The notes beneath the pieces were generated by a model that was given only the letters and a program-made list of their open reading frames with translations, was not told the DNA's origin and ran no database searches. DNA of 64,000 nt from Deltaproteobacteria bacterium UBA6106 (GTDB taxonomy: Bacteria; Desulfobacterota; Syntrophorhabdia; Syntrophorhabdales; Syntrophorhabdaceae). Of this stretch, positions 44,693-52,699 are shown piece by piece (within the stretch, counting starts at the first letter, position 1; each line of letters starts with the position of its first letter). A program made the position numbers and the translations under genes. The stretch covers positions 1 to 64,000 of the forward strand of contig DIWM01000036.1 of NCBI GenBank assembly GCA_002428485.1, in the 5' to 3' direction.

Positions 44693-46606
44693 ATGAGCCT
44701 TGAGAGATTAGAATTTAAGACAGAAGTCCGGCAATTGCTTGATCTCATGATCCATTCGCTTTATTCGCATAAGGAGGTATTTCTCAGAGAGCTCATCTCG
44801 AACGCCTCCGACGCGATCGACCGTGCGCGCTATGAATCCCTGACAAACAGCGCTATCCTCGAGAATGAAAGCGGGTGGAAGATAAAGATCACCGCTGACA
44901 GGGAAAGGGGTACGCTGACAATAAGCGATAACGGTATCGGCATGACGAAGGAAGAGATCGTTGAGGCCCTCGGGACCATCGCCCATTCGGGAACAAAAGA
45001 ATTCCTCGCAGCCCTTCAGAGCAAGGCAATTAAGGATAATCCCGAGCTTATCGGTCAGTTTGGGGTCGGTTTCTACTCGTCTTTCATGGTCGCCAATAAG
45101 ATCACCGTTCTTTCAAGAAGGGCCGGGCAACAGGGCGCAGGCGGCGTAAAGTGGGAATCAACCGGTGACGGATCTTTCACTGTCGAGGACATGGAAAAAG
45201 AGCGGAGAGGCACCGATGTCATCCTTGAACTCAGGGAAGAAGAGAAAAAATATCTTGATGAATGGCAGATCCGGAGCATCATAAAGAAATACTCTGACTT
45301 TATTGAGCACCCCATAGTCATGGATGTGGAAAAAGAGCAGGAAAGCACGCTCCAAAAGGGCGAGAAGGTCACAATAAAGGAAGAAGAGACCCTTAACTCG
45401 ATGAAGGCCATCTGGCTCAGGGATCGGTCAGAAGTATCGGAAGAGGAATATAACCAATTCTACCAGCATATATCGCACGATTCCGCGAACCCCGCAAGGG
45501 TCATCCATTACAAGGCGGAGGGCACCTCGGAGTTTACGGCGCTCCTCTATATCCCCTCGCATGCGCCGTACGATATCCTCTTCAGGGACTACAAGATAGG
45601 CCCCACGCTTTATGTAAAGCGCGTTCAGATCATGGACCACTGTGAGGAACTTATCCCTCACTATCTCCGTTTCGTAAAAGGGGTGGTAGACTCGACTGAC
45701 CTTCCCCTCAACGTTTCCAGGGAGATCCTCCAGCACAACAGGCAGGTTGAGATCATACGTACAAACATAGCAAAAAAGATCCTCGATACGCTCGGAGACA
45801 TGAAAAAGGAGCAATACGGAGACTATGTCAAGGTTTACAACGAGTTCGGCAGGGTCCTTAAAGAGGGGCTCCATTATGATTTTATCCGGAGAGAGGCCAT
45901 AGCAGACCTTTTCCTTTTTCCTTCAACAAAAACCGGGGAGGGCGCATTGAGGTCTCTCGAAGATTATATCAATGACATGCAGGCGGAGCAGGAAGCGATA
46001 TACTATATTATCGGGACATCGCTTGCAGAGGCCCTGCATTCACCCTACCTCGAGACATTCAGGGGCAAAGGGTATGAGGTCCTCGTCATGCTCGACGATA
46101 TCGATGATCTCGTCCTGAGCGGCTTCGAATACAAGGGTAAAAGGATGAAGTCCATCACAAAGGGGGATGTTGACCTCGATAAAACGGAAAAAACAGAAAA
46201 AGAGGCGACACAAAAACAATATGCGGGACTGATGGATCTCATGAAAGATACGTTGAAAGACGATGTAAAGGACGTAAGGCTCTCCGGCCGTTTAACCGAT
46301 TCGGCCTGCTGCCTCGTTACCGATGAAGGGGATCTGGACCCGCAAGTGGAAAAACTTCTCAAGGCTATGGGCCAGGAGGTTCCTTTGAAAAAGCGGATCC
46401 TCGAGATCAACCCCTCGCACCCGCTTTTTGCCGCCATGAAGGAGACCTTCGAAAAAGACGCGAAGAACGCAACGCTCCATGATTTTATAAGGCTCCTTTA
46501 CGATCAGGCACTTATTCTTGAAGGATCAAAGCCAAAAGACCCCGCGGCGTTTTCTAAAACAATCGCAAAACTGATGGCGGAGAATATAGAGAAAATCAGC
46601 TCATAG
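44693..46606 (+). CDS. htpG: Chaperone HtpG (Hsp90)
   Basis: 637 aa from the ATG at 44693, seven bases after GAGGTGG; the ATG at 44687 is too close to it. N-terminal GHKL ATPase: ELISNASDAID, DNGIGM and GQFGVGFYSSFMV. Middle and dimerisation domains are complete. ATP-dependent protein chaperone. Its last Ser and stop (TCATAG) are part of a family A repeat word. The divergent 181-bp gap to the K+ channel has no recognisable CIRCE element. Confidence 0.96.
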   Translation: MSLERLEFKTEVRQLLDLMIHSLYSHKEVFLRELISNASDAIDRARYESLTNSAILENESGWKIKITADRERGTLTISDNGIGMTKEEIVEALGTIAHSGTKEFLAALQSKAIKDNPELIGQFGVGFYSSFMVANKITVLSRRAGQQGAGGVKWESTGDGSFTVEDMEKERRGTDVILELREEEKKYLDEWQIRSIIKKYSDFIEHPIVMDVEKEQESTLQKGEKVTIKEEETLNSMKAIWLRDRSEVSEEEYNQFYQHISHDSANPARVIHYKAEGTSEFTALLYIPSHAPYDILFRDYKIGPTLYVKRVQIMDHCEELIPHYLRFVKGVVDSTDLPLNVSREILQHNRQVEIIRTNIAKKILDTLGDMKKEQYGDYVKVYNEFGRVLKEGLHYDFIRREAIADLFLFPSTKTGEGALRSLEDYINDMQAEQEAIYYIIGTSLAEALHSPYLETFRGKGYEVLVMLDDIDDLVLSGFEYKGKRMKSITKGDVDLDKTEKTEKEATQKQYAGLMDLMKDTLKDDVKDVRLSGRLTDSACCLVTDEGDLDPQVEKLLKAMGQEVPLKKRILEINPSHPLFAAMKETFEKDAKNATLHDFIRLLYDQALILEGSKPKDPAAFSKTIAKLMAENIEKISS

Positions 46607-46876
46607 TTCATAGAAAACCGTATATCGTCGTTCGTATATCGTATATCGGGATTCTAAAAACCCGTGAGGCGTAAATCGTGAGGCGTCAGGCGTTAAAACC
46701 TCATGAAAAAGGCGCCACTGACCTGGGTATTCTGCTTTCTGCTCTTCTCACCTTCTGCTTTTCTGCTAACCTAACGCCTTACAACTGACAAGATTCTTCT
46801 TAACCTCTTACCTTTTACATTTTACAGTGTTTTCCCTCGTCGATATACGAACTACGATATACTGCCGTTTATGAGC
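46600..46876. repeat. Composite nested inverted-repeat island (A-B-C ... C'-E-B'-A')
   Basis: The 274-bp gap between htpG and dnaJ has no gene. Left to right: A (CTCATAGTTCATAG), B (CGTATATCG words, 46619-46652), C (CGTGAGGCGTAAATCGTGAGG, in part, 46664-46696), TTCTGCT-type words, C' (TAACGCCTTACAACTGAC), E (CTTACCTTTTACATTTTACA, about 46806-46826), B' (CGATATACGAACTACGATATAC in part, 46841-46862) and A' (TATGAGCC). The families recur in mirror order. Confidence 0.75.
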
Positions 46877-46880
46877 CGAA

Positions 46881-47978
46881 TTACTCGAAGAATTCCATGA
46901 ATTTTTCTTTGAATCCTTTGCGCGCCTTCCCGTTGTCGTCATTCAGCTCCTTCGCGAGCTCTTCCATGAGGAGGCGCTGCCTTTCGCTCAGTTTTGAAGG
47001 GATAACCACGTTGAGGTAGACGAGCTGATCGCCCCTTCCGTACCCGTTCGACCTGGTTACGCCGAGCCCTTTGATACGGAAAACCTTGCCGGGCTGCGTG
47101 CCGGGCGGTATTGTGATGGCCGTTTCGCCCTCTATGGTAGGCACCGCAAACTCCCCCCCGAGACACAAAAGCGGGAAGCTGACATCGATCTGAACAGTAA
47201 TATCATCACCGGAGCGTTCGAAGATCTGATGTTCCTTTACCTCAAGAACCACGTACAGGTCGCCTGGGGCGGTATCGCCAAACTGCTGCATCCCTTCTCC
47301 CCGCACTTTCAACCTCATGCCGGTGTCAACGCCCGGCGGGATCTTGACCTTAATCTTCTTCTTTGTCCTGACGCTTCCCCTGCCCTTGCAGGTCTTGCAA
47401 GGGTCTTTGATGATGTGGCCGTCACCGTTGCAATATTCGCAGGTCCTGTTTATCGTAAAAAAACCATGGCTCTGCCTGACCTGCCCTCTTCCTCCGCATT
47501 GCTTGCAGGTTACTGGCCGGTGTCCCGGTTCTATCCGTGATCCTCCGCAGGCCGGGCATTTTTCTTCTTTAGGTATCTCTATCTCTTTTTCAATACCGAA
47601 CACCGCCTCTTCGAACTCGACGGCAAGGTTGTAGCGAAGGTCCTGTCCTTTCCTTTCCCGCTGCCTGGGAGAACCGAAAAAATCACTGAAGAGGTCGTTA
47701 AAAACGGTGTCGAAATTCCCCCTGAAACCAAAATCGAAGATAGAGCCGGCGTCGTCAGCAGTACCAAACCTTTCATACCTGTATCGCTTCTCAGGATCGC
47801 TAAGCACGGCATATGCCTCGCTGATCTTCTTGAACATCTCTTCAGCTTCTTTATTGCCGGGATTCCTGTCCGGATGGTATTGGAGCGCAAGCTTCCGGTA
47901 AGCCTTTTTTATCTCTTCGTCTGTTGCACTCTTTGAAACATTCAGGATTTCGTGGTAGTCTCGGTATTCTGTCCGCAT
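46881..47978 (-). CDS. dnaJ: Chaperone DnaJ
   Basis: 365 aa. J-domain with HPD ([10 protein letters not shown]), a short Gly/Phe-rich stretch (FDFGFRGNF), four CxxCxGxG zinc repeats ([31 protein letters not shown]) and C-terminal substrate-binding domains. Co-chaperone that delivers clients to DnaK. Fourteen bases behind grpE. The first zinc repeat ends GGS instead of GxG, a mild change. Confidence 0.94.
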   Translation of the reverse strand: MRTEYRDYHEILNVSKSATDEEIKKAYRKLALQYHPDRNPGNKEAEEMFKKISEAYAVLSDPEKRYRYERFGTADDAGSIFDFGFRGNFDTVFNDLFSDFFGSPRQRERKGQDLRYNLAVEFEEAVFGIEKEIEIPKEEKCPACGGSRIEPGHRPVTCKQCGGRGQVRQSHGFFTINRTCEYCNGDGHIIKDPCKTCKGRGSVRTKKKIKVKIPPGVDTGMRLKVRGEGMQQFGDTAPGDLYVVLEVKEHQIFERSGDDITVQIDVSFPLLCLGGEFAVPTIEGETAITIPPGTQPGKVFRIKGLGVTRSNGYGRGDQLVYLNVVIPSKLSERQRLLMEELAKELNDDNGKARKGFKEKFMEFFE

Positions 47979-47992
47979 TGGTCAGCCGTATA

Positions 47993-48580
47993 TTACTGGA
48001 TTTCCGGTTTTTTGGAAACAACCACCCTGGTAGGCCTCATCAACCTGCTGTTCAGCAGGTAGCCCTTTTGAAACTCTGATATGACGGTATCAGGTTCCAC
48101 ATCCTCCTTCTCTTCCTGGTAGAAGGCCTCGTGGAGATTGGGGTCGAATTTCTTACCGACTGCTTCGATCCTGGTAACACCTGCCTTCTCAAGCACCTTG
48201 AGAAATTCATTGAAGGTTATTCTGACCCCTTCGTAAACCCCTTTGTAATCTTCCGTTTTTGCCGTATGGTCCAGGGCCATCTCAAGGTTGTCCAGCACAG
48301 GCAGCAGTTCCTTTATCAGGACTTCATTGCCAAATTTCAATGTATCCTGCTTTTCTTTTATTTTGAGCTTCTTGTAATTTTCAAACTCGGCCTGTATGTA
48401 AAGCATCTTTTCCTGAAGCGACTTTATAACCTCTTCCTTCTCCGCAAGCATCCTCTTCAGGTCCTCCGTCGCGTCATCCTTCTTCTTTTTTTTCTTATGC
48501 TCTTCGTGCCTGGCGATCTCCTGTCCTTCTTCTTTTTCTTCAGTCGCTTCGCCAGTATTCCTTTTTTCTTTTTCTTCCAT
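47993..48580 (-). CDS. grpE: Nucleotide exchange factor GrpE
   Basis: 195 aa. A highly charged Lys/Glu N-terminus (residues 1-40), long coiled coil (about 40-105), then the GrpE head (NLEMALDHTAKT, FEKAGVTRIEAVGKKFDPNLHEA in part, GYLLNSRLMRPTRVVVSK). Releases ADP from DnaK. Ribosome site GAGGAA before the ATG. Nine bases after hrcA. Confidence 0.94.
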   Translation of the reverse strand: MEEKEKRNTGEATEEKEEGQEIARHEEHKKKKKKDDATEDLKRMLAEKEEVIKSLQEKMLYIQAEFENYKKLKIKEKQDTLKFGNEVLIKELLPVLDNLEMALDHTAKTEDYKGVYEGVRITFNEFLKVLEKAGVTRIEAVGKKFDPNLHEAFYQEEKEDVEPDTVISEFQKGYLLNSRLMRPTRVVVSKKPEIQ

Positions 48581-48589
48581 GTTCTTCCT

Positions 48590-49621
48590 CTACATCATTC
48601 TTAAGATATCGGTAACCGTCTTCGCGGTATAATTGACGATCGGTATTATTCTTGAATAATTCATCCTGATCGGGCCTATCACGCCGAGGAAACCGTAGCT
48701 GTCTTCGCCGACCTGGTAGGGCGAGGAGATAATGCTCATCCCGCGCATTTCTTTCATATCATTCTCATGACCCATGATAATGCTAATGCCATCCTCCCGG
48801 AGGCAACTATCCAGTAATTTTATAAGTTTTTCTTTCTTCTCCAGAGTCTGAAAAAGCTCTTTCAATCTTTCGAGGTCGGAAAATTCCGGTACGCCTATCA
48901 TTTTCGACGTCCCTTCTATGTAAACTTCCCGCTTGTTCTTTTCATCAATGATCGCATCGAGGGTATCGCGGATCTTTGCGTAGAGGTTATTGAATATCTC
49001 CTTGTCCTGCCTCACGTCACCCAGTATGCCGTCCCTCAGGACGTAGAACGGAACTCCGCTGAACTTTTCGTTCATATACCATTTCATCTCGTTCAGAACA
49101 TTAATACCCAGCTCCTCATCGCTATGTACGATCCTCTTATGGAGCATACCGGAAGAGGTTATAAAGACAATAAGTATCGTATACTTCGATAATTTGACGA
49201 ATTCAACCTCTTTAAAGAGCATCGTGTTCACTTTTGGCTCGATTACGATGCTTGTATATTGTGATATGGACGCGAGCGTCTTCGACGCATCTTCTATAAT
49301 CTCCTCAACGTAGGAGTAGCGGGGCCGGGCAAACGATTCCAGAACTTTCAGCTCCTTTTTACCGGGAACCATCAGCGACGACAGGCTATTTACGTAATAT
49401 CTGAAGGCCTTGTGCGTCGGTACGCGCCCTGCCACGGCATGGGGCTTATAAAGAAAACCGAGCTCCTCGAGATCGCTCATGATATTCCTTATCGTCGCAG
49501 AGCTGACCTTGTTCTTCATTCTCTTCGATATCGTCCTTGAGCCTATCGGTTCGGCAGCGGTTATGTAATTATCCATAATAAGATCAAGAATCTTGTTTTG
49601 TCGTTCTGTCAGAATATCCAT
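48590..49621 (-). CDS. hrcA: Heat-inducible transcription repressor HrcA
   Basis: 343 aa from the ATG at 49621 (MDILTERQNKIL), the normal family start; the longer frame runs into promoter DNA. Winged-helix DNA-binding domain (about 1-75; TISKRMKNKVSSATIRNIMSDLEELGFL in part), then the HrcA GAF-like and dimerisation domains. It represses stress-chaperone genes by binding CIRCE. No CIRCE is visible upstream of this gene or of htpG, so its targets, perhaps dnaK or groES, lie elsewhere or the operator has diverged. Confidence 0.93.
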   Translation of the reverse strand: MDILTERQNKILDLIMDNYITAAEPIGSRTISKRMKNKVSSATIRNIMSDLEELGFLYKPHAVAGRVPTHKAFRYYVNSLSSLMVPGKKELKVLESFARPRYSYVEEIIEDASKTLASISQYTSIVIEPKVNTMLFKEVEFVKLSKYTILIVFITSSGMLHKRIVHSDEELGINVLNEMKWYMNEKFSGVPFYVLRDGILGDVRQDKEIFNNLYAKIRDTLDAIIDEKNKREVYIEGTSKMIGVPEFSDLERLKELFQTLEKKEKLIKLLDSCLREDGISIIMGHENDMKEMRGMSIISSPYQVGEDSYGFLGVIGPIRMNYSRIIPIVNYTAKTVTDILRMM

Positions 49622-49646
49622 GGTCGCATAACCGTCTTTATAAGAT

Positions 49647-49675
49647 AAATTAATGATATATGATACCTTTGTCAA
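49647..49675 (-). promoter_or_regulatory. Promoter of the hrcA-grpE-dnaJ operon
   Basis: On the minus strand TTGACA (49675-49670), a 17-bp spacer and TAATTT (49652-49647) lie 26 bp before the hrcA start. The -35 is perfect and the -10 weak. No CIRCE inverted repeat overlaps it. Confidence 0.5.
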
Positions 49676-49712
49676 GAAATGAGATGCTCAATTTGTCAAA
49701 CAAGGAAAATAG

Positions 49713-50087
49713 TTAAGCGTATATCTGGAGGGTACCGGCAGCCAACCTTGTATATCCCTTTGCCTGCCTGTATTTATCAATGATGACCTGCGGTATTTGG
49801 AGGGATGCCTTGTCAATCTCATACTGGCCGGCAACATGACGGGAACTTACATAAACAGGTCCTGCCTGGTTCGCTGTTGCGGCAGGATATTCATCGCCAT
49901 CTTCGGTCACGCTGAGACCGGCTGAACTCCGGATGTCGAATGCCATTACCTTGCATTCTGTATGCTTAAGGTCAAAACCAATAGCCTTCCCCTGAAGGGC
50001 TTTGCCGCTCTTCTGTTGCGGGACGATGTCGCCGAGCACACGAAGTCCGCCTGGGACCCGTTCCTCTATTGCAGTGCTGATCTTCAT
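49713..50087 (-). CDS. Hypothetical protein with its own promoter
   Basis: 124 aa, cytoplasmic, with no signal or membrane segment. Visible features: an early amphipathic stretch (MKISTAIEERVPGGLRVL), a mid-region rich in Gly/Ala/Thr and a C-terminal helix (QVIIDKYRQAKGYTRLAAG). I do not recognise the family. A good promoter lies just upstream (50141-50113), which supports it being a real gene. It lies between hrcA and the PurF-like gene. Confidence 0.65.
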   Translation of the reverse strand: MKISTAIEERVPGGLRVLGDIVPQQKSGKALQGKAIGFDLKHTECKVMAFDIRSSAGLSVTEDGDEYPAATANQAGPVYVSSRHVAGQYEIDKASLQIPQVIIDKYRQAKGYTRLAAGTLQIYA

Positions 50088-50112
50088 AGTTTAGCTGATA
50101 TTGTCTTACAGT

Positions 50113-50141
50113 ATATAACCGTACTTTGCGTATAAAGTCAA
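50113..50141 (-). promoter_or_regulatory. Sigma-70 promoter for the hypothetical gene at 49713-50087
   Basis: On the minus strand TTGACT (50141-50136), 17-bp spacer, TTATAT (50118-50113), placing the start of transcription about 15-20 bp before the ATG. In the other direction a TATAAT at 50211-50216 may serve the PurF-like gene, but its -35 region is poor. Confidence 0.5.
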
Positions 50142-50317
50142 GAAAAAATTCCCGTACACTTTTATCGTGATAAAGGGTCGGTTAAAATGTTTAATGAGAT
50201 GATATTGTTTTATAATAATGCTGGAGAAAATTGCAGAGAGATTGTATCATATCAGCGTCTGGCCGATCCCTGTTTTGTCTTCGAGTGACCGGGTATCTCA
50301 ATATCTAAGGAGGATCC

Positions 50318-51718
50318 ATGAGCGGCATTTTTGGCATTGTATCGAAAAAGAATTGCGCAAGCGAACTCCTCTATGGGACGGATTACCATTCCCACATGGG
50401 AACAGAGTATGGCGGAATGGCTGTTCTGGGAGAACGTTTCCACCGGTCTATCCATGATATCAGCAAGTCCCAGTTCAAATCAAAATTTTACGAAGATTAT
50501 AAGGAGATGGCAGGAAATCTGGGCATTGGTGTCATAAGCGACCGGGATGCCCAACCGCTCATCATCGGCTCAAAATTCGGAACCTTTGCCATCGTATCGG
50601 CGGGGCTCGTGGATAATACGAAGGAACTGGCCGAGGAACTCCTTGAGCAGGGCGAGACGTTCGGTGAGATGTCAAGCGGAGGGGTCAACTCCGTGGAACT
50701 CATAGCCAAGCTGATCAATCAGGGAAAGGCGCTCATTGACGGCATCGAAAGGCTCTATGACCGTATCACGGGGTCAGCCTCAATACTTCTCATGAAAGAG
50801 GACGGGATCTATGCGGTCAGGGACCGCCTTGGCCGGATGCCTCTCGTTGTTGGAGAGAGGGACGGAGATTATGTCATCGCCACGGAAACATGCTCCTTTC
50901 TTAACCTTGGGTACAGGATCATAAAGTATCTCGAACCCGGTGAGATCGTTCGCATAGGGAAATATGGATTAGAAGAACAGCTTTCGGGAAAGGCAAGCAA
51001 CCAGATCTGCTCCTTCCTCTGGATCTATACAGGATATCCTGCTTCGAGCTACGAGGGGATCAATGTTGAGCTTGTCCGTGAGCGATCCGGGAGGTTCCTC
51101 GCGAAAAACGATGACGTGAAGGCCGATCTTGTAGCCGGGGTGCCTGATTCTGGGGTTGGCCATGCCGTCGGGTATGCTATGCAATCAGGGATACCTTTTC
51201 GGCGGCCACTCGTCAAATATACCCCCGGATACGGAAGGAGCTATACGCCGCCTTCGCAGGAGATCCGTGACCTTGTAGCAAAGATGAAGCTCATTGCGGT
51301 CAAGGATATCATCGCCGGAAACCGGATAGTCCTCTGCGAGGACTCGATCGTCCGCGGCACACAGCTTAAAAATTATACCCTGAAGAAACTCTGGGAATCA
51401 GGGGCTCAGGAGGTCCATGTCCGCCCGGCCTGCCCCCCGCTTATGTTTCCCTGTAAATTTGCCCTCTCCACACGTTCCATTGACGAGTTGGCTGCCCGGC
51501 GTGCCATACGGGAACTGGAAGGACGCGACACGGAAGATATCGGGGATTACCTTGATGACCGGTCAGAGAAGTACCGGAAGATGGTAGATTGGATCGCGAA
51601 AGAGCTTGATGTTACAACGCTCCGGTATCAGCGGATCGACGACATGGTTGAAGCGATCGGCCTTCCCCGGGAGAAACTCTGCCTCCACTGCTGGATCGGG
51701 GACAAAGGCAACTCATAG
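50318..51718 (+). CDS. PurF-family amidophosphoribosyltransferase-like protein with Ser in place of the N-terminal nucleophile
   Basis: 466 aa. Ntn-type glutaminase domain plus phosphoribosyltransferase domain with the PRPP loop VLCEDSIVRGTQ. The start MSGIFGIVS has Ser where class II glutaminases have the catalytic Cys after Met. A Cys set matching the Bacillus-type [4Fe-4S] site is kept (ICSFLWIY, CPPLMFPC, CLHC). The acceptor-site segment reads VKYTPGYGRSYTPPSQ rather than the usual KNRYxGRTF. It may use ammonia instead of glutamine, or have another role. Start ATG after AAGGAGG is unambiguous. Its last codons (AACTCATAG) fall in a family A repeat. Confidence 0.85.
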   Translation: MSGIFGIVSKKNCASELLYGTDYHSHMGTEYGGMAVLGERFHRSIHDISKSQFKSKFYEDYKEMAGNLGIGVISDRDAQPLIIGSKFGTFAIVSAGLVDNTKELAEELLEQGETFGEMSSGGVNSVELIAKLINQGKALIDGIERLYDRITGSASILLMKEDGIYAVRDRLGRMPLVVGERDGDYVIATETCSFLNLGYRIIKYLEPGEIVRIGKYGLEEQLSGKASNQICSFLWIYTGYPASSYEGINVELVRERSGRFLAKNDDVKADLVAGVPDSGVGHAVGYAMQSGIPFRRPLVKYTPGYGRSYTPPSQEIRDLVAKMKLIAVKDIIAGNRIVLCEDSIVRGTQLKNYTLKKLWESGAQEVHVRPACPPLMFPCKFALSTRSIDELAARRAIRELEGRDTEDIGDYLDDRSEKYRKMVDWIAKELDVTTLRYQRIDDMVEAIGLPREKLCLHCWIGDKGNS

Positions 51719-52050
51719 TTCATAACTGACAGCCCATGGTATATCGTAGTTCGTATATCGTATATCGAAATATAAAATTAAATCCTAAATCCTGATATCG
51801 CAACTCTAAACAAATTCGAATGTTCAAAAATAAACTACCCCGCCGAAAGCAGCGGGGTATCAGAGGATAGAAACGGCATGATTATGCCCCCTCACCCTAC
51901 CCTCTCCCGCAAGTGGAGAGGGAACAGTGTTTCCCCGCCGAAAGCAGCGGGGTATCATCCGGATTCAAAACGTGTTGTTAGGGTTTTGTTTGGAACATTT
52001 GATATTTGAGATTTTGATATTGTTTAGTGCTTCGTGCTTCGATATTAGAA
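51714..52050. repeat. Composite repeat island A-B-F-G-F' downstream of the PurF-like gene
   Basis: The 369-bp gap has no plus-strand gene. In order: A (CTCATAGTTCATAACTGAC in part), B (TATATCGTAGTTCG and CGTATATCG, 51739-51767), left F arm (AAATCCTAAATCC...CTAAACAAATTCG, 51779-51829), the first 129-bp G unit, and the right F arm (TTTGATATTTGAG..., TGTTTAGTGCTTCG, 51995-52045). Confidence 0.75.
51837..51965. repeat. 129-bp direct repeat G, copy 1
   Basis: Same unit as 52523-52651, offset exactly 686 bp, with an apparently identical core of about 79 bp (51860-51938). Each end of the unit carries a hairpin; here the stem is CCCCGC/GCGGGG with the loop CGAAAGCA. An inner hairpin CTCTCC/GGAGAG lies at about 51902-51921. 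The two copies flank the HNH nuclease gene. Confidence 0.9.
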
Positions 52051-52087
52051 TTTATCACGGATACGCATCATGGCGGAATATCCGGGC

Positions 52088-52420
52088 TTAGCTATCCTGG
52101 CTGAAATAATCTCCGAGCAGCCCTCTGCTGTGCTCGTCGTCGTGGCAGTAGACGCAAAGGTTTTCCCAGTTGGAGCCGTCCGGCGGGTTGTTTTTATGAT
52201 TCCCGTCCTTGTGGTGAACGGTGAGGAGGTGCCTGTCCTTATAATCGAACTCCCGTGCGCATTTTGCACAGATAAGGCCGTGGATCCGCAGGGACTGTTC
52301 CCTGTAATCGTTCTTCGATGCACCGATCTCTTTCAGTTCCTTCACTATCTCTTCCACAGACTTATCGCTCTCTTTTTTCGTTGGGCCTGCGCCCCTGTGT
52401 GTATATCGTCCTTTTCTCAT
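52088..52420 (-). CDS. HNH endonuclease, YajD-like
   Basis: 110 aa from the ATG at 52420 (AAAGGGA before it). The sequence YREQSLRIHGLICAKCAREF in part, LTVHHKDGNHKNNP and NWENLCVYCHDDEHSRG match the YajD type of HNH nuclease: HH plus N and the final H form the metal site, and two CxxC pairs (CAKC, CVYC) bind zinc. N-terminal 40 residues are basic and charged. Short HNH proteins of this type are widespread and their role is unclear. Direct repeats of 129 bp flank it. Confidence 0.88.
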   Translation of the reverse strand: MRKGRYTHRGAGPTKKESDKSVEEIVKELKEIGASKNDYREQSLRIHGLICAKCAREFDYKDRHLLTVHHKDGNHKNNPPDGSNWENLCVYCHDDEHSRGLLGDYFSQDS

Positions 52421-52522
52421 CGCTTTTCCCTTTCTGTGCCATAACATTATAGCACGAACGCGATCCATAAATTAAAGGACCTCCTTTTCAGGGGCCCTTT
52501 GATATTCTCAATGGAATGAACC

Positions 52523-52651
52523 ACCCCGCAGCAAGCTGCGAGGTGTCAGAGGATAGAAACGGCATGATTATGCCCCCTCACCCTACCCTCTCCCGCAAGT
52601 GGAGAGGGAACAGTGTTTCCCCGCAGCAAGCTGCGGGGAAACATCCGGATT
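52523..52651. repeat. 129-bp direct repeat G, copy 2
   Basis: Second copy of the unit at 51837-51965. The core is unchanged, but both end hairpins have a different loop-proximal sequence (CAGCAAGCTG in place of CCGAAAGCAG) while pairing is kept, so the stems covary. It is followed at 52663-52693 by family C words (CGCCTTACGACTCACGCC) just before the dctM stop. Confidence 0.9.
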
Positions 52652-52699
52652 GAAGTCGTCTACGCCTTACGACTCACGCCTCACGAATTACGGTCTTTT

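Noticed and set aside
51737..52050. A possible CRISPR array in the repeat-rich gap
   Set aside because: The repeats are degenerate, of different families and not evenly spaced; there are no constant-length spacers and no cas genes.
52523..52651. G unit as the terminal repeat of an insertion sequence
   Set aside because: The units are direct, not inverted, no transposase lies between them, and no target duplication is evident; kept only as a direct repeat.
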